Positions 23,094 through 30,875 of a stretch of DNA of 64,000 bases are shown piece after piece (position 1 is the first letter of the stretch; every line of letters begins with the position of its first letter). Source of the stretch: Vicinamibacterales bacterium (GTDB taxonomy: Bacteria > Acidobacteriota > Vicinamibacteria > Vicinamibacterales > 2-12-FULL-66-21); contig DASXLB010000060.1 in assembly GCA_036496585.1 (NCBI GenBank), positions 62,001-126,000 on the forward strand, in the 5' to 3' direction. The translations under genes were made by a program, and so were the position numbers. The notes below the pieces were generated by a model that saw only the letters and a list, made by a program, of their open reading frames with translations, was not told the origin of the DNA and ran no database searches.

Positions 23094-25591
23094 AGGCGCT
23101 CCCGCTCGCCGCCCGCATCTACGTCGGTGCCATCATCGCGATTGGCGCGGTGCTGTTTGCCGCGTTCTTCCCGTTTCGACTGATGGGAAGTCCGCTGCTG
23201 TTCCTGACGCTGCTGCTGCTCTCGTCGATCACGTCGGTGTTCAAGGTCAACCTGCCGCTGGCGCGGCGCTCGTCGACGATGTCGGTGTCGTACGCGGTCG
23301 ACTTCGCCGCCCTGCTCCTCCTCGGGCCGAACGAAACGATGGTGGTGGCGGCGGCGAGCGCGTTCAGCCAGTGCACGTTCCGGATCAAGGAGCGCAACCC
23401 GATCCACCGCACGCTCTTCAGCATGGCGTGCCTGGTGATCACGGTGCAGGCAGCCGGCGTCGTCTATCACTGGATGGGCGGGCACGCCGGTGTCATTCAG
23501 AGCCTGGAAATCGCCAAGCCGCTCATCGGCGCGGCGACGGCCTACTTCGTGTTCAACACCTTCACCGTCGCGACGGCGATCGCGCTCTCGATGCGCCAGC
23601 CGCTGCTGAAGGTGTGGCACGAGAACTTCCTGTGGAGCGCGCCGAGCTACTTCGTCGGCGCCGCCGCGGCCGGACTGGCGGCGTTCCTGATGGGCCTGCA
23701 GAGCACCTGGGCGATCTGGGTCCTGGCGCTCGCGGCGTTCCCGATCTACCTGACCTACAAGAGCTACAAGGTGTATCTCGGACGCGTCGAGGACGAGCGC
23801 CGCCACACGCAGGAAATGGCGGACCTCCACCTCGCGACGATCGAAGCGCTCGCGCTCGCCATCGACGCGAAGGACCAGACCAGCCAGCTCCACATCCGCC
23901 GGGTGCAGCTCTACGCGGCGGCGCTCGCGCGCGGCCTCGGCATGAACGAGAACGAGATCCAGGGTGTGAAGACGGCGGCGCTGCTGCACGACATCGGTAA
24001 GCTGGCCGTGCCAGAACACATCCTGTCGAAGCCTGGTCCGCTCACCCCGGAGGAATTCCAGAAGATCCGCGCACACCCGAAAGTCGGCGCCGACATCGTG
24101 AGCTCGGTGCCGTTCCCGTATCCGGTGGCGCCGCTGATCCTCAGCCATCACGAGCGCTGGGACGGAAAGGGCTACCCGGTCGGGTTGAAGGGGGAAGAAA
24201 TTCCGCTCGGCGCGCGTATCCTGTCGGTCGTCGACTACTTCGACGCGCTGATGGCCGAGCGGCCGTACCACAAGGCGATGAGCGCCGAAGCGGCCATCGG
24301 GCTGCTGCAGCAGGAAGCGGGCAAAGGGCTCGACCCGCAGGTCGTCGCGCTCTTCACGGAACTGCTGCCGCGGCTTCAGGAAGAGGCGCTGCAGCTCGAT
24401 CAGCAGGTCCGGCGCACGGCGCCGGAAGAGCAGCCGCCGCAGGGTCAGCCGGCGACCGGTCTCGCGCCCGAGCTCTCCAAGAAGAACGTCTTCGAGGATA
24501 TCGCCCTCGCCCACCGCGAGATCTACGCGCTCTACGAGATCGCGCAGGCCATGGGCACCAGCCTGGGCGTGTCCGACACGATGGCGCTCATTTCGGCGAA
24601 GCTGACCAACCTCGTGCCGTTCGCCTGCGCCGCCCTCTTCCTCTTCGACGAAGAAACAGAGACGCTGCGCTGCCGCTTCGCGACCGGAACCGACGCCGAG
24701 GTCATCCAGCAGATCGCCGTGCACACCGGCGAAGGGCTGACCGGCTGGGTGGCCCGCAACCGCCGACCGCTGGTCAACGCGCGTCCGAGCGCCGACCTCG
24801 AGGCCGCCGGGCTCAGCCATCTTTCGACGACGCTGCAATCCGCGCTGGTCTGCCCGCTGATGTTCAACGAGCGGTTCATCGGCACGCTGTCGGTCTATCA
24901 CACCGACGCCGCGTTCTATCGCGACGACCACCGCCGGCTGCTCGACCGCGTCTCGGAGCAGGCCGCCGCCGTCATCAACAACTCGATGCTCTTCGAGCAG
25001 ACGCAGGAAGATTCGCTGACCGATCCGCTGACCGGTCTTCCCAACACCCGCTTCCTGTTCATGCACCTGACGCGCGAGCTGGCGCGCGCCGAGCGCCTCA
25101 AGTCGGAGGTCTCGCTGATGGTCATGGACCTCGACAGCTTCAAGGAGATCAACGACAACCACGGTCACCACGTCGGCGACCGGGCGCTGTGCGAAGTGGC
25201 GCGCGTGCTGCGCGCCGCGATCCGCCCCTACGACATCTGCGTCCGCTACGCGGGCGACGAGTTCATCGTCGTGCTCTCGGGCTGCGGCGCCGACGAGGCG
25301 GAGCACAAGCGCCAGGAACTGCAGAAGGGGATCGACGAGGTGTACTTCGAGGCGCGACCCGGCAAGCGCCTGCAGCTCGGGATCAGCATCGGGGCGGCGG
25401 TGTTCCCGCAGGATGGCGAGTCGTACGAAGCGCTGCTGGCGACCGCCGACAGCCGCATGTATCAGGACAAGTCGGGACGGAAGCGGCGGCCTGGGCGCGA
25501 CAGCAGCCCACCCGCCGCCCTGGTGCCCCCAGCCGGCTACGCCGATTTGAGCGACGTCGACATCCAGCGCGCCGCCGCCGGCATCCTGTAG
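23090..25591 (+). CDS. membrane HD-GYP / GAF / GGDEF cyclic-di-GMP signalling protein
   Basis: An 833-residue multidomain protein. Residues 1-220 form a polytopic membrane sensor (six or more helices). An HD-GYP phosphodiesterase domain follows with LLHDIGKLAVPEHIL and HHERWDGKGYP. A GAF domain lies around residues 485-640. A GGDEF cyclase domain follows with active-site AGDEF and an inhibitory-site RxxD (RPYD) exactly five residues before it. Both opposing activities thus look intact, so the protein may make and break cyclic di-GMP. It is translationally coupled (ATGA) to the secreted S8 protease, suggesting joint control of secretion or surface processing. Confidence 0.93.
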   Translation: MKALPLAARIYVGAIIAIGAVLFAAFFPFRLMGSPLLFLTLLLLSSITSVFKVNLPLARRSSTMSVSYAVDFAALLLLGPNETMVVAAASAFSQCTFRIKERNPIHRTLFSMACLVITVQAAGVVYHWMGGHAGVIQSLEIAKPLIGAATAYFVFNTFTVATAIALSMRQPLLKVWHENFLWSAPSYFVGAAAAGLAAFLMGLQSTWAIWVLALAAFPIYLTYKSYKVYLGRVEDERRHTQEMADLHLATIEALALAIDAKDQTSQLHIRRVQLYAAALARGLGMNENEIQGVKTAALLHDIGKLAVPEHILSKPGPLTPEEFQKIRAHPKVGADIVSSVPFPYPVAPLILSHHERWDGKGYPVGLKGEEIPLGARILSVVDYFDALMAERPYHKAMSAEAAIGLLQQEAGKGLDPQVVALFTELLPRLQEEALQLDQQVRRTAPEEQPPQGQPATGLAPELSKKNVFEDIALAHREIYALYEIAQAMGTSLGVSDTMALISAKLTNLVPFACAALFLFDEETETLRCRFATGTDAEVIQQIAVHTGEGLTGWVARNRRPLVNARPSADLEAAGLSHLSTTLQSALVCPLMFNERFIGTLSVYHTDAAFYRDDHRRLLDRVSEQAAAVINNSMLFEQTQEDSLTDPLTGLPNTRFLFMHLTRELARAERLKSEVSLMVMDLDSFKEINDNHGHHVGDRALCEVARVLRAAIRPYDICVRYAGDEFIVVLSGCGADEAEHKRQELQKGIDEVYFEARPGKRLQLGISIGAAVFPQDGESYEALLATADSRMYQDKSGRKRRPGRDSSPPAALVPPAGYADLSDVDIQRAAAGIL

Positions 25592-25623
25592 CACTCGGCC
25601 CGCCGCCGCGCGTCTCCTCCTCG

Positions 25624-26307
25624 CTACCAGCTCTCGGTGACGATGCGGTCGCGGGTCAGGCCGAGTGACTCGAGCGCCCGCGGCAACTCGACGACCATGG
25701 CGGGCGGACCGCAGATGAAGGCGGTCGTCGTCGGCACGACGACTTCGGCCAGGTGAGAGATGCCGGCGCGGCCGCGCGCGTGGGTCCAGTCATCGGCGTT
25801 CCCGGTCAGCGTCAGCGTCAGCGTCAGGCGGCCGTCCGCCGCCAGCTGGTTCAGCTCATCGAGGTAGGCGAACTCCGCCGGCGCGCGATTCGAGTAGACG
25901 AGTGCAAGCCTTCCACGGCGGCCGCCATCGATGGCGTCTCGAATCATCGAGCGCAAGGGGACGATGCCGGTTCCACCGGCGACGAACAACAGCGGTCCCC
26001 CGTCGGGGGCCCGCTCCAGCGTGAACGCGCCGATCGGCCCGTTCAGGGCCACCGGCGCGCCGGGAGCCAGGCTCTCGACGATCGCGCCGAAGCGGTTCGT
26101 CCCGTCTACCTTCACCAGGAACTCGACCCAGCCGTGGCGCCGGGTCTCGCCGGGAGTCGAGGCGATCGAGTAGGGGGCCGTTGCGCCGCCGGCCGAGAGC
26201 GTCGCCGCCTGACCGGAACGGTAGATGAAGGGCTCCCCGTCGAGCGCAATCCGGATCCGGCGGGTTGTCGGCGTCTCGCTGTCGTTCGACAGAACGCGCG
26301 CGTTCAC
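25624..26307 (-). CDS. ferredoxin-NAD(P)+ reductase-like flavin oxidoreductase
   Basis: A 227-residue FAD/NAD-binding oxidoreductase of the ferredoxin reductase fold. The FAD motif appears as APYSIAST, with A where RxYS usually has arginine. The pyridine-nucleotide motifs are FVAGGTGIVPLRSMI and FICGPPAMVVEL. The protein ends in ESW, with an aromatic terminus as in FNR. No 2Fe-2S domain is attached, so the partner is a separate carrier. The start is GTG at 26305-26307, six bases after TAAACT. It is downstream of the BON lipoprotein gene but has its own promoter-like box. Confidence 0.87.
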   Translation of the reverse strand: MNARVLSNDSETPTTRRIRIALDGEPFIYRSGQAATLSAGGATAPYSIASTPGETRRHGWVEFLVKVDGTNRFGAIVESLAPGAPVALNGPIGAFTLERAPDGGPLLFVAGGTGIVPLRSMIRDAIDGGRRGRLALVYSNRAPAEFAYLDELNQLAADGRLTLTLTLTGNADDWTHARGRAGISHLAEVVVPTTTAFICGPPAMVVELPRALESLGLTRDRIVTESW

Positions 26308-26313
26308 GGATTC

Positions 26314-26319
26314 AGTTTA
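26314..26319 (-). promoter_or_regulatory. -10-like box of the reductase gene
   Basis: TAAACT lies six bases before the GTG start at 26307, consistent with a leaderless mRNA. There is no Shine-Dalgarno. Confidence 0.4.
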
Positions 26320-26368
26320 TCGAAGAGTGGGTGGTGAGCAGGAGGCCGTGAGCAGTGGCGGTTGGCTG

Positions 26369-26644
26369 TCAGCCGCCGACCTTCAGCTCCGACTTCACCG
26401 CGTGCACGCCGGCCACGCGTTTCGCCGCCGCCACTGCGCGATCGACGTCGGTCTGCGACGGCACGGCGCCGGAGAGCGTCACCACGCCGTTGAGCGTCGT
26501 CGCCTGAAGGCGCAGGAGTCCGAGCTCGCGATCGGCGAGGAGTGCGATCTTCACCTCGGTGGAAATAGTAAGGTCGTCGGACGGCTGGTGAGGCGCGCAG
26601 CCGGAAGTGAGCAGCGCGACGAGGACGAACGCCGGCAGCCTCAT
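26369..26644 (-). CDS. small BON-domain lipoprotein
   Basis: A 91-residue lipoprotein. The signal MRLPAFVLVALLTSGC has a lipobox cysteine at residue 16. One BON (OsmY/nodulation) domain follows, with LTISTEVKIALLADREL, TTLNGVVTLSGAVPSQTD and AAKRVAGVHAVKSEL. BON domains are small envelope-associated binding modules. It lies 24 bases after fabI on the same strand and may be co-transcribed. Confidence 0.88.
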   Translation of the reverse strand: MRLPAFVLVALLTSGCAPHQPSDDLTISTEVKIALLADRELGLLRLQATTLNGVVTLSGAVPSQTDVDRAVAAAKRVAGVHAVKSELKVGG

Positions 26645-26668
26645 CCCCTGCCTTCGGCGTTCTGCGGT

Positions 26669-27460
26669 CTACATGCCGGTTGCGTGATAACCACCGTCGA
26701 CCATCAGCACTTCCGCGGTGACGGCGCGGCCGGCGTCGCTCAACAGGAACAGCGCGGCGTCGGCGATCTCGGCGGTGTCGACGGTGCGGCGCAAGGGTGC
26801 GCGATCGCGGTAGACCTGCAGGATGCTCGAGAAGCCCGAGACGCCGGACGCGGCGAGCGTCTTGACCGGGCCGGCCGAGATGGCGTTGACGCGGATGTTC
26901 TTCGGACCCAGATCGGCCGCCAGGTATCGCACGGTCGCCTCGAGCGCCGCCTTGGCCACCCCCATCACGTTGTAGTTGGTGAAGACGCGGTCGCTGCCGA
27001 GATACGTCAGCGTGACGATGCTGCCGCCGCCCTGCCGCTCCATCAGCGGCAGGGCGCCGCGCGCGAGCGCGATCAGCGAATAGGCGCTGATGTCGAGGGC
27101 CATGCCGAAGCCTTCGCGGCTGGTCTGCGAGAACGGGCTCGACAGTTCGTGAGGAGGCGCGTAGGCCGCACCGTGGACGACGAAGTCCAGGCCGCCGAAC
27201 TGCTGATCGATGCCCTCGAACACGGCGGCCATCTGCGCGTCGTCTCGAACGTCGAGCGGCAGCAGCAGCGGATCGGGAAGCCCTTCGGCGAGATCGCGCA
27301 CGTTCTCGCCGAGCCGCTCCCCCTGATAGGTGATCGCGAGCTTCGCGCCGGCTTCGGACGCCCGCTTGGCGATCGCCCATGCGATCGAACGCTTGTTGGC
27401 GACACCGACGACGAGGCCGGTCTTGCCTTCGAGAGAGGCCATCGACTGTGAGCTCGACAT
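26669..27460 (-). CDS. fabI: enoyl-[acyl-carrier-protein] reductase (NADH)
   Basis: A 263-residue short-chain dehydrogenase that carries out the last reduction of fatty-acid elongation. The Rossmann motif is VVGVANKRSIAWAIAK. Catalytic residues follow the FabI Y-x6-K pattern in NYNVMGVAKAALE, and SAGPVKTLAASGVSGF and the terminal MVDGGYHATGM are diagnostic. The ATG at 27458-27460 is chosen. A second ATG six codons in (27442) gives the more compact MASLEGKTGLVVG. The upstream open frame only overlaps the neighbour. It is flanked by the RGG-tailed gene 37 bases before and the BON gene 24 bases after. Confidence 0.94.
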   Translation of the reverse strand: MSSSQSMASLEGKTGLVVGVANKRSIAWAIAKRASEAGAKLAITYQGERLGENVRDLAEGLPDPLLLPLDVRDDAQMAAVFEGIDQQFGGLDFVVHGAAYAPPHELSSPFSQTSREGFGMALDISAYSLIALARGALPLMERQGGGSIVTLTYLGSDRVFTNYNVMGVAKAALEATVRYLAADLGPKNIRVNAISAGPVKTLAASGVSGFSSILQVYRDRAPLRRTVDTAEIADAALFLLSDAGRAVTAEVLMVDGGYHATGM

Positions 27461-27497
27461 GCGAAGGATCCTCGACGCGAGGGCAGCGGCGCGCGGA

Positions 27498-28199
27498 TCA
27501 GCGCCCGCGCCGGTTGCGTTGACTCTGGCCTGCCCGGCCGAAGCCCTGACTGCCGCCGCGACCGCCGGGGCCACGCTGCGGGCCGCGACCGAAGCGATTG
27601 CCGGTGTGTTGGCCGGCCTGGTTGCGCGGGTTACCGTTGCTGCGGCCGGCCGCCTGCCGCATCGTGAAGTCGGGCAGCTGACGCTCGGGTTTGACCCCTT
27701 CCACCCGCGGAAGCTGCGCGCGTATCAACGGCCGGTGGACGGGGCCGTCATCGGGAAACACCGGCTGCGGCTCGTCCTCCATGTCGCCGGGAATCTCTTC
27801 GGCGTCCGATGGGGAAGGCGCGTGCTCGATGACATCCGCCACCACTTCGATCGGCGCGCCTTCGTGGTCGGGTTCGGCGTCGAGCGTCTCGTCGACGCTT
27901 GCGGGGTCTGCGGCGTCTTCGGGGTCTTCGAGTTCGTGGGGAAGGGAGGAAGAAAGGTGAGCCGTCGGGTCGTCGGTGAGCCCGGCGAGCACCTGCTTAT
28001 AGAGCTTGCCTGGCGTCTCGGCTTTCCTCCGGCGTGGCGCCTTGCCGCCTTTGTAGACGTGTTCCGCGTCGCAGGTGCTGCAGCGCGTCTGCTTGACGTC
28101 TTCCTCGACCATCGCGACGACGGCGTGATTGGTCACGCGGCGTTCACGCGGACAGTAATCGTCCAGAATGTCACCGAGACGCAGCCTGCGCTGCTCCAT
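27498..28199 (-). CDS. unrecognised acidic protein with CxxC motif and RGG-like basic tail
   Basis: A 233-residue protein that I do not recognise as a named family. Residues ~1-60 are basic with a CSTCD zinc-ribbon-like pair plus an earlier single cysteine in DDYCPRER. Residues ~70-160 are strongly acidic and low complexity (DEPQPVFPDD and similar). The last ~45 residues are rich in Arg, Gly, Asn and Gln (QRGPGGRGGSQGFGR), like RNA-binding RGG tails. The start is an ATG at 28197-28199 with a clear purine-rich GGGGGAG site just upstream and a promoter-like sequence 66-95 bases away. An RNA- or nucleic-acid-binding role is an inference. Confidence 0.75.
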   Translation of the reverse strand: MEQRRLRLGDILDDYCPRERRVTNHAVVAMVEEDVKQTRCSTCDAEHVYKGGKAPRRRKAETPGKLYKQVLAGLTDDPTAHLSSSLPHELEDPEDAADPASVDETLDAEPDHEGAPIEVVADVIEHAPSPSDAEEIPGDMEDEPQPVFPDDGPVHRPLIRAQLPRVEGVKPERQLPDFTMRQAAGRSNGNPRNQAGQHTGNRFGRGPQRGPGGRGGSQGFGRAGQSQRNRRGR

Positions 28200-28264
28200 G
28201 TACTCCCCCGAATTGTCCTGAAGAAAAGCTTGGGATGACGCGACCGTCAGCAGGTGTTGGTCAA

Positions 28265-28294
28265 AGTCTAACAGACGCGCCCCGCCAAGCGCAA
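28265..28294 (-). promoter_or_regulatory. sigma-70-like promoter of the RGG-tailed gene
   Basis: On the minus strand TTGCGC (28289-28294) is followed after 18 bases by TAGACT (28265-28270), preceded by TG as an extended -10. It lies about 65 bases upstream of the start, with a normal leader ending in GGGGGAG. This contrasts with the leaderless layout of many neighbours. Confidence 0.45.
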
Positions 28295-28387
28295 ACCGCG
28301 GCACCGACCCAAAACACGAGCGCGCTCGTTCACGTTCGAGAACAGGACTCGCCGATCCGACCCGGATCATTTGCAGGTCCACGGCGA

Positions 28388-29698
28388 TCAGCGGCGCCCG
28401 GCGGTGTCGATCCACGCCAGCGCCGCGTCGAGCGTCGCGTCGCGTCCGGCGAGCAGCGACGCGCGCGTCAGTGCCACGGGCACGTCGGGCACGACCCCTC
28501 TGCCTTCGATCCGCACGCCGGTACCGGTGACGAAGTCTCCCCACGCGTGAATCAGCACGTCGCCGTTCGGCAGCTTGTCGAAGAGCGCCGGCAGCGCCTG
28601 CCCCATCGACGTCTGTCCGAAGACGCGCGCGCGGCCGAGCGACTGCATGCCGCCGGCGAAGCATTCCGACGCGCTGCCGGTCATGCCGTCCACGAGAATC
28701 GCGACGGGACCGTCGTAGGGTTGGACGCGCTGCCCTTCGGCGTTCACCAGGCGCGGGTTCGCGTTGAAGCGCAGCTCGCTCTCTTTCGTCCGCATCACGC
28801 CGAGCGTGTCGCGGTTCGGCGTGAAGTGTCCGGCGATGCCCATCACCATCGCCGCGAGCCCGCCGGGGTTGCCGCGCAGGTCGATGACCATGCCGTCGGC
28901 ATGGCGGAAGCGATCGATCGCGCGCTGGAATTCTCGATCGACCGCCGCCATCCAGACGTTGAAGGCAATCACGCCCGCCTGGTGGCCGCCCGGCGTCGGC
29001 TGCAGCGTCGCGGTGACCCGCACGAACATGGTCGGCAGGCTGCCGACGGTGACCGGCTCGCCGCGCTCGCCGCCGCGGGCGATCGACTTGGTCGTCTCGA
29101 CGCCGGCGCCGTCGGTGAAGGTGACGTTGACGCGTGAATCATAGGGACCGCGCAGGTGCGTCACCGCCTGTCGCCACGCCTCGACCTGCGCGATGCGCGG
29201 CGGCATCGCATCGGTGAGCGGCTGCAGCAGGGTGGCGGCCGGCGTGCCGTCGATCGCGTCGACGATCCAACCGGTGTGGACGCCGGCAGCGGCGGCGCCC
29301 CCTTCGGCCTCAACGGAAGACACGACCAGCTGCCGGTCGATGAGACGGGTGTCGAGGCCGGGTTCGGCCGAGAGATCGACGTGGTCGTTCGGCGCGTCGG
29401 GAGTCGCCGGGATCACCGCGAAATGCGAGAGACCGAGACGTCCGAGCATCTCGCGCAGCACTCCGCGCAGCTCGCCGGGCGTGGACGCGGCGATCGCTTT
29501 CGGGCGCAGTTCGGTCCTGGCCCGATCCCACCCGGCGACGTCGAAGGCCGGATCGAAATGAGTAGTGCGAACGATCGTCCAGACGGCGTCGAAGGTCTCC
29601 GCCGCCTTGTACGCCTGGGCCGCGGCGAGCCCGGCCGCGGGACCCTGCACCGCCGCCGCGGCAGCCAGGACGAGGACCGCGGCGAGACGTCGTGTCAC
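28388..29698 (-). CDS. exported S41-family (C-terminal-processing/tricorn-like) peptidase
   Basis: A 436-residue exported serine peptidase. A signal peptide is followed by a helical amino-terminal region, a PDZ-like segment (DRQLVVSSVEAEGGAAAAGVHTGW) and the S41 core. In the core, VIDLRGNPGG and LVDGMTGSASECFAGGMQ carry the catalytic serine, and FGQTSMGQALPA is close to the usual K/R loop. The start is GTG at 29696-29698 and overlaps the stop of the upstream gene by four bases. It probably works in the periplasm on partner proteins. The coupled upstream gene product is a candidate partner. Confidence 0.9.
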   Translation of the reverse strand: MTRRLAAVLVLAAAAAVQGPAAGLAAAQAYKAAETFDAVWTIVRTTHFDPAFDVAGWDRARTELRPKAIAASTPGELRGVLREMLGRLGLSHFAVIPATPDAPNDHVDLSAEPGLDTRLIDRQLVVSSVEAEGGAAAAGVHTGWIVDAIDGTPAATLLQPLTDAMPPRIAQVEAWRQAVTHLRGPYDSRVNVTFTDGAGVETTKSIARGGERGEPVTVGSLPTMFVRVTATLQPTPGGHQAGVIAFNVWMAAVDREFQRAIDRFRHADGMVIDLRGNPGGLAAMVMGIAGHFTPNRDTLGVMRTKESELRFNANPRLVNAEGQRVQPYDGPVAILVDGMTGSASECFAGGMQSLGRARVFGQTSMGQALPALFDKLPNGDVLIHAWGDFVTGTGVRIEGRGVVPDVPVALTRASLLAGRDATLDAALAWIDTAGRR

Positions 29699-30465
29699 TT
29701 GATCAGCGCCTTGATCGCGGCGGGCGGCTCGAACATGGAGCTGTCGACCTTGTCGTACTCGACCGTCTCGATGGTGATCCTCTGCTCGACGCCCATGATC
29801 TTCTGCGTCAGTACCGTCGCCTGCGTCAGCGCCCCGAACTTCTTGTAGCCGCTCTCGACGTTCGAGACCGTCATCGTGCCCATCTGCGTTTCGCGGGTGT
29901 TGATGCTGCCGGCGCGCAGCCCGGTGGCGACGTCGTAGAAATCGAAATCCTCGCTGCCGTCGATCCGCTTGACGCTGATCTTGTAGCAGTCGCGCCCGTC
30001 GTAGGTGGTCTTCTCGACGGTCTTCAGCGTGTACTTCTTCGGATCGCGCAGCTCGCTGTAGAAGTCGGCGTCGAGCTTCGTCTGCTCCAGCTCCTTGCCG
30101 GCCTTCAGCGTCGGACCGGTCATCGGACTGATCGACCAGCCATGCGTCCCGTCGAACCCGTCGATGATTTCGCCGATTCCCTGCACCGACGTGCGGACGA
30201 GCACGCTGTCGGGCGCGGCGCCGTAGATGTCGACCGGGCCACTGATGCCGGACGCCGGAATCGAGAGCGTGCCGGTCGCATGCATCGACTTGTGCGCGAG
30301 CACCGCCTGGCGGCCGCCGACGGCCTTGATGTGACGGTCGACAATCGTCCGCGCATCGGGCAGCGCCGCCGCCGCGGCCGGCGCCTGGCTCTTCGCCGCA
30401 GGAGCTTGCGCCAACAGCGGTACGGACAGCAGCACCGCCACGGCGGCAACTCTCGAGAAAAACAT
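29695..30465 (-). CDS. exported outer-membrane lipoprotein-sorting-like protein
   Basis: A 256-residue exported protein with signal MFFSRVAAVAVLLSVPLLA and cleavage near AQAPA. After a short Ala/Pro linker comes a half-barrel-like domain (IVDRHIKAVGGRQAVLAHKSM, TGTLSIPASGISGPVDIY, GWSISPMTGP), as in LolA/LolB-type or DUF4292-like proteins found widely in Acidobacteria. The start is an ATG at 30463-30465 with an AGGAG site; a longer in-frame reading is less likely. Its TGA overlaps the GTG of the S41 peptidase (GTGA), so the two are co-expressed. Confidence 0.75.
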   Translation of the reverse strand: MFFSRVAAVAVLLSVPLLAQAPAAKSQAPAAAAALPDARTIVDRHIKAVGGRQAVLAHKSMHATGTLSIPASGISGPVDIYGAAPDSVLVRTSVQGIGEIIDGFDGTHGWSISPMTGPTLKAGKELEQTKLDADFYSELRDPKKYTLKTVEKTTYDGRDCYKISVKRIDGSEDFDFYDVATGLRAGSINTRETQMGTMTVSNVESGYKKFGALTQATVLTQKIMGVEQRITIETVEYDKVDSSMFEPPAAIKALIK

Positions 30466-30554
30466 GACTGGAACTCCTGACAACGGAGGCGGGAAGCAGC
30501 TCCTAGTGTAGCGCAAGCCCCGGCCGTGGATCGCCGGGGCGCCGCCCCGCGGGT

Positions 30555-30776
30555 CTACCGCTTCGTAATGTGCGTGACCACGCCGACGACGTAGTGGAGT
30601 TCGACTGCGTCGCCAGACTCCAGCCCCATCGGCATCGACTCCTTGCCGACGCGCGCCAGCCGCACCTGCGCCTGCGAATCGTCGGGCTCGAGGTAGTAGA
30701 CGTCGTAGGAAATTTGGCCGTGGATGCTGACCGGCTGGACCTTCTGGACGACGACGGCTTTCGAACCCTTCAGCAT
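30555..30776 (-). CDS. small conserved-looking protein, 73 residues, unknown function
   Basis: I do not recognise this protein. It is a compact 73-residue sequence with alternating strands (VVVQKVQPVSIHGQISYDVYYLEP, QAQVRLARVGKESMP, DAVELHYVVGVVTHITKR). This suggests a small beta-barrel such as an SH3/Sm/PilZ-like module. There is no signal or membrane helix. The start MLKGSKAVVV at 30774-30776 is preceded at eight bases by TATACT. The near-consensus box and good beta pattern argue that it is real. Confidence 0.7.
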   Translation of the reverse strand: MLKGSKAVVVQKVQPVSIHGQISYDVYYLEPDDSQAQVRLARVGKESMPMGLESGDAVELHYVVGVVTHITKR

Positions 30777-30784
30777 CGAGCGAC

Positions 30785-30790
30785 AGTATA
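30785..30790 (-). promoter_or_regulatory. -10-like box of the 73-residue gene
   Basis: TATACT ends eight bases before the ATG at 30776, with no room for a leader. Confidence 0.45.
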
Positions 30791-30875
30791 GATCCGCGAG
30801 GCGGCGGGCGGCAGGGGGTGCCAGCGGGACTCCTCTGCGCTCACGTGCTGTCCCGCTCCGTACCTGGAATGGGCT

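Noticed and set aside
22718..25594. A 958-codon minus-strand open frame opposite the cyclic-di-GMP protein
   Set aside because: It covers the HD-GYP/GAF/GGDEF gene, whose catalytic motifs are in the other strand. The composition is that of a shadow frame.
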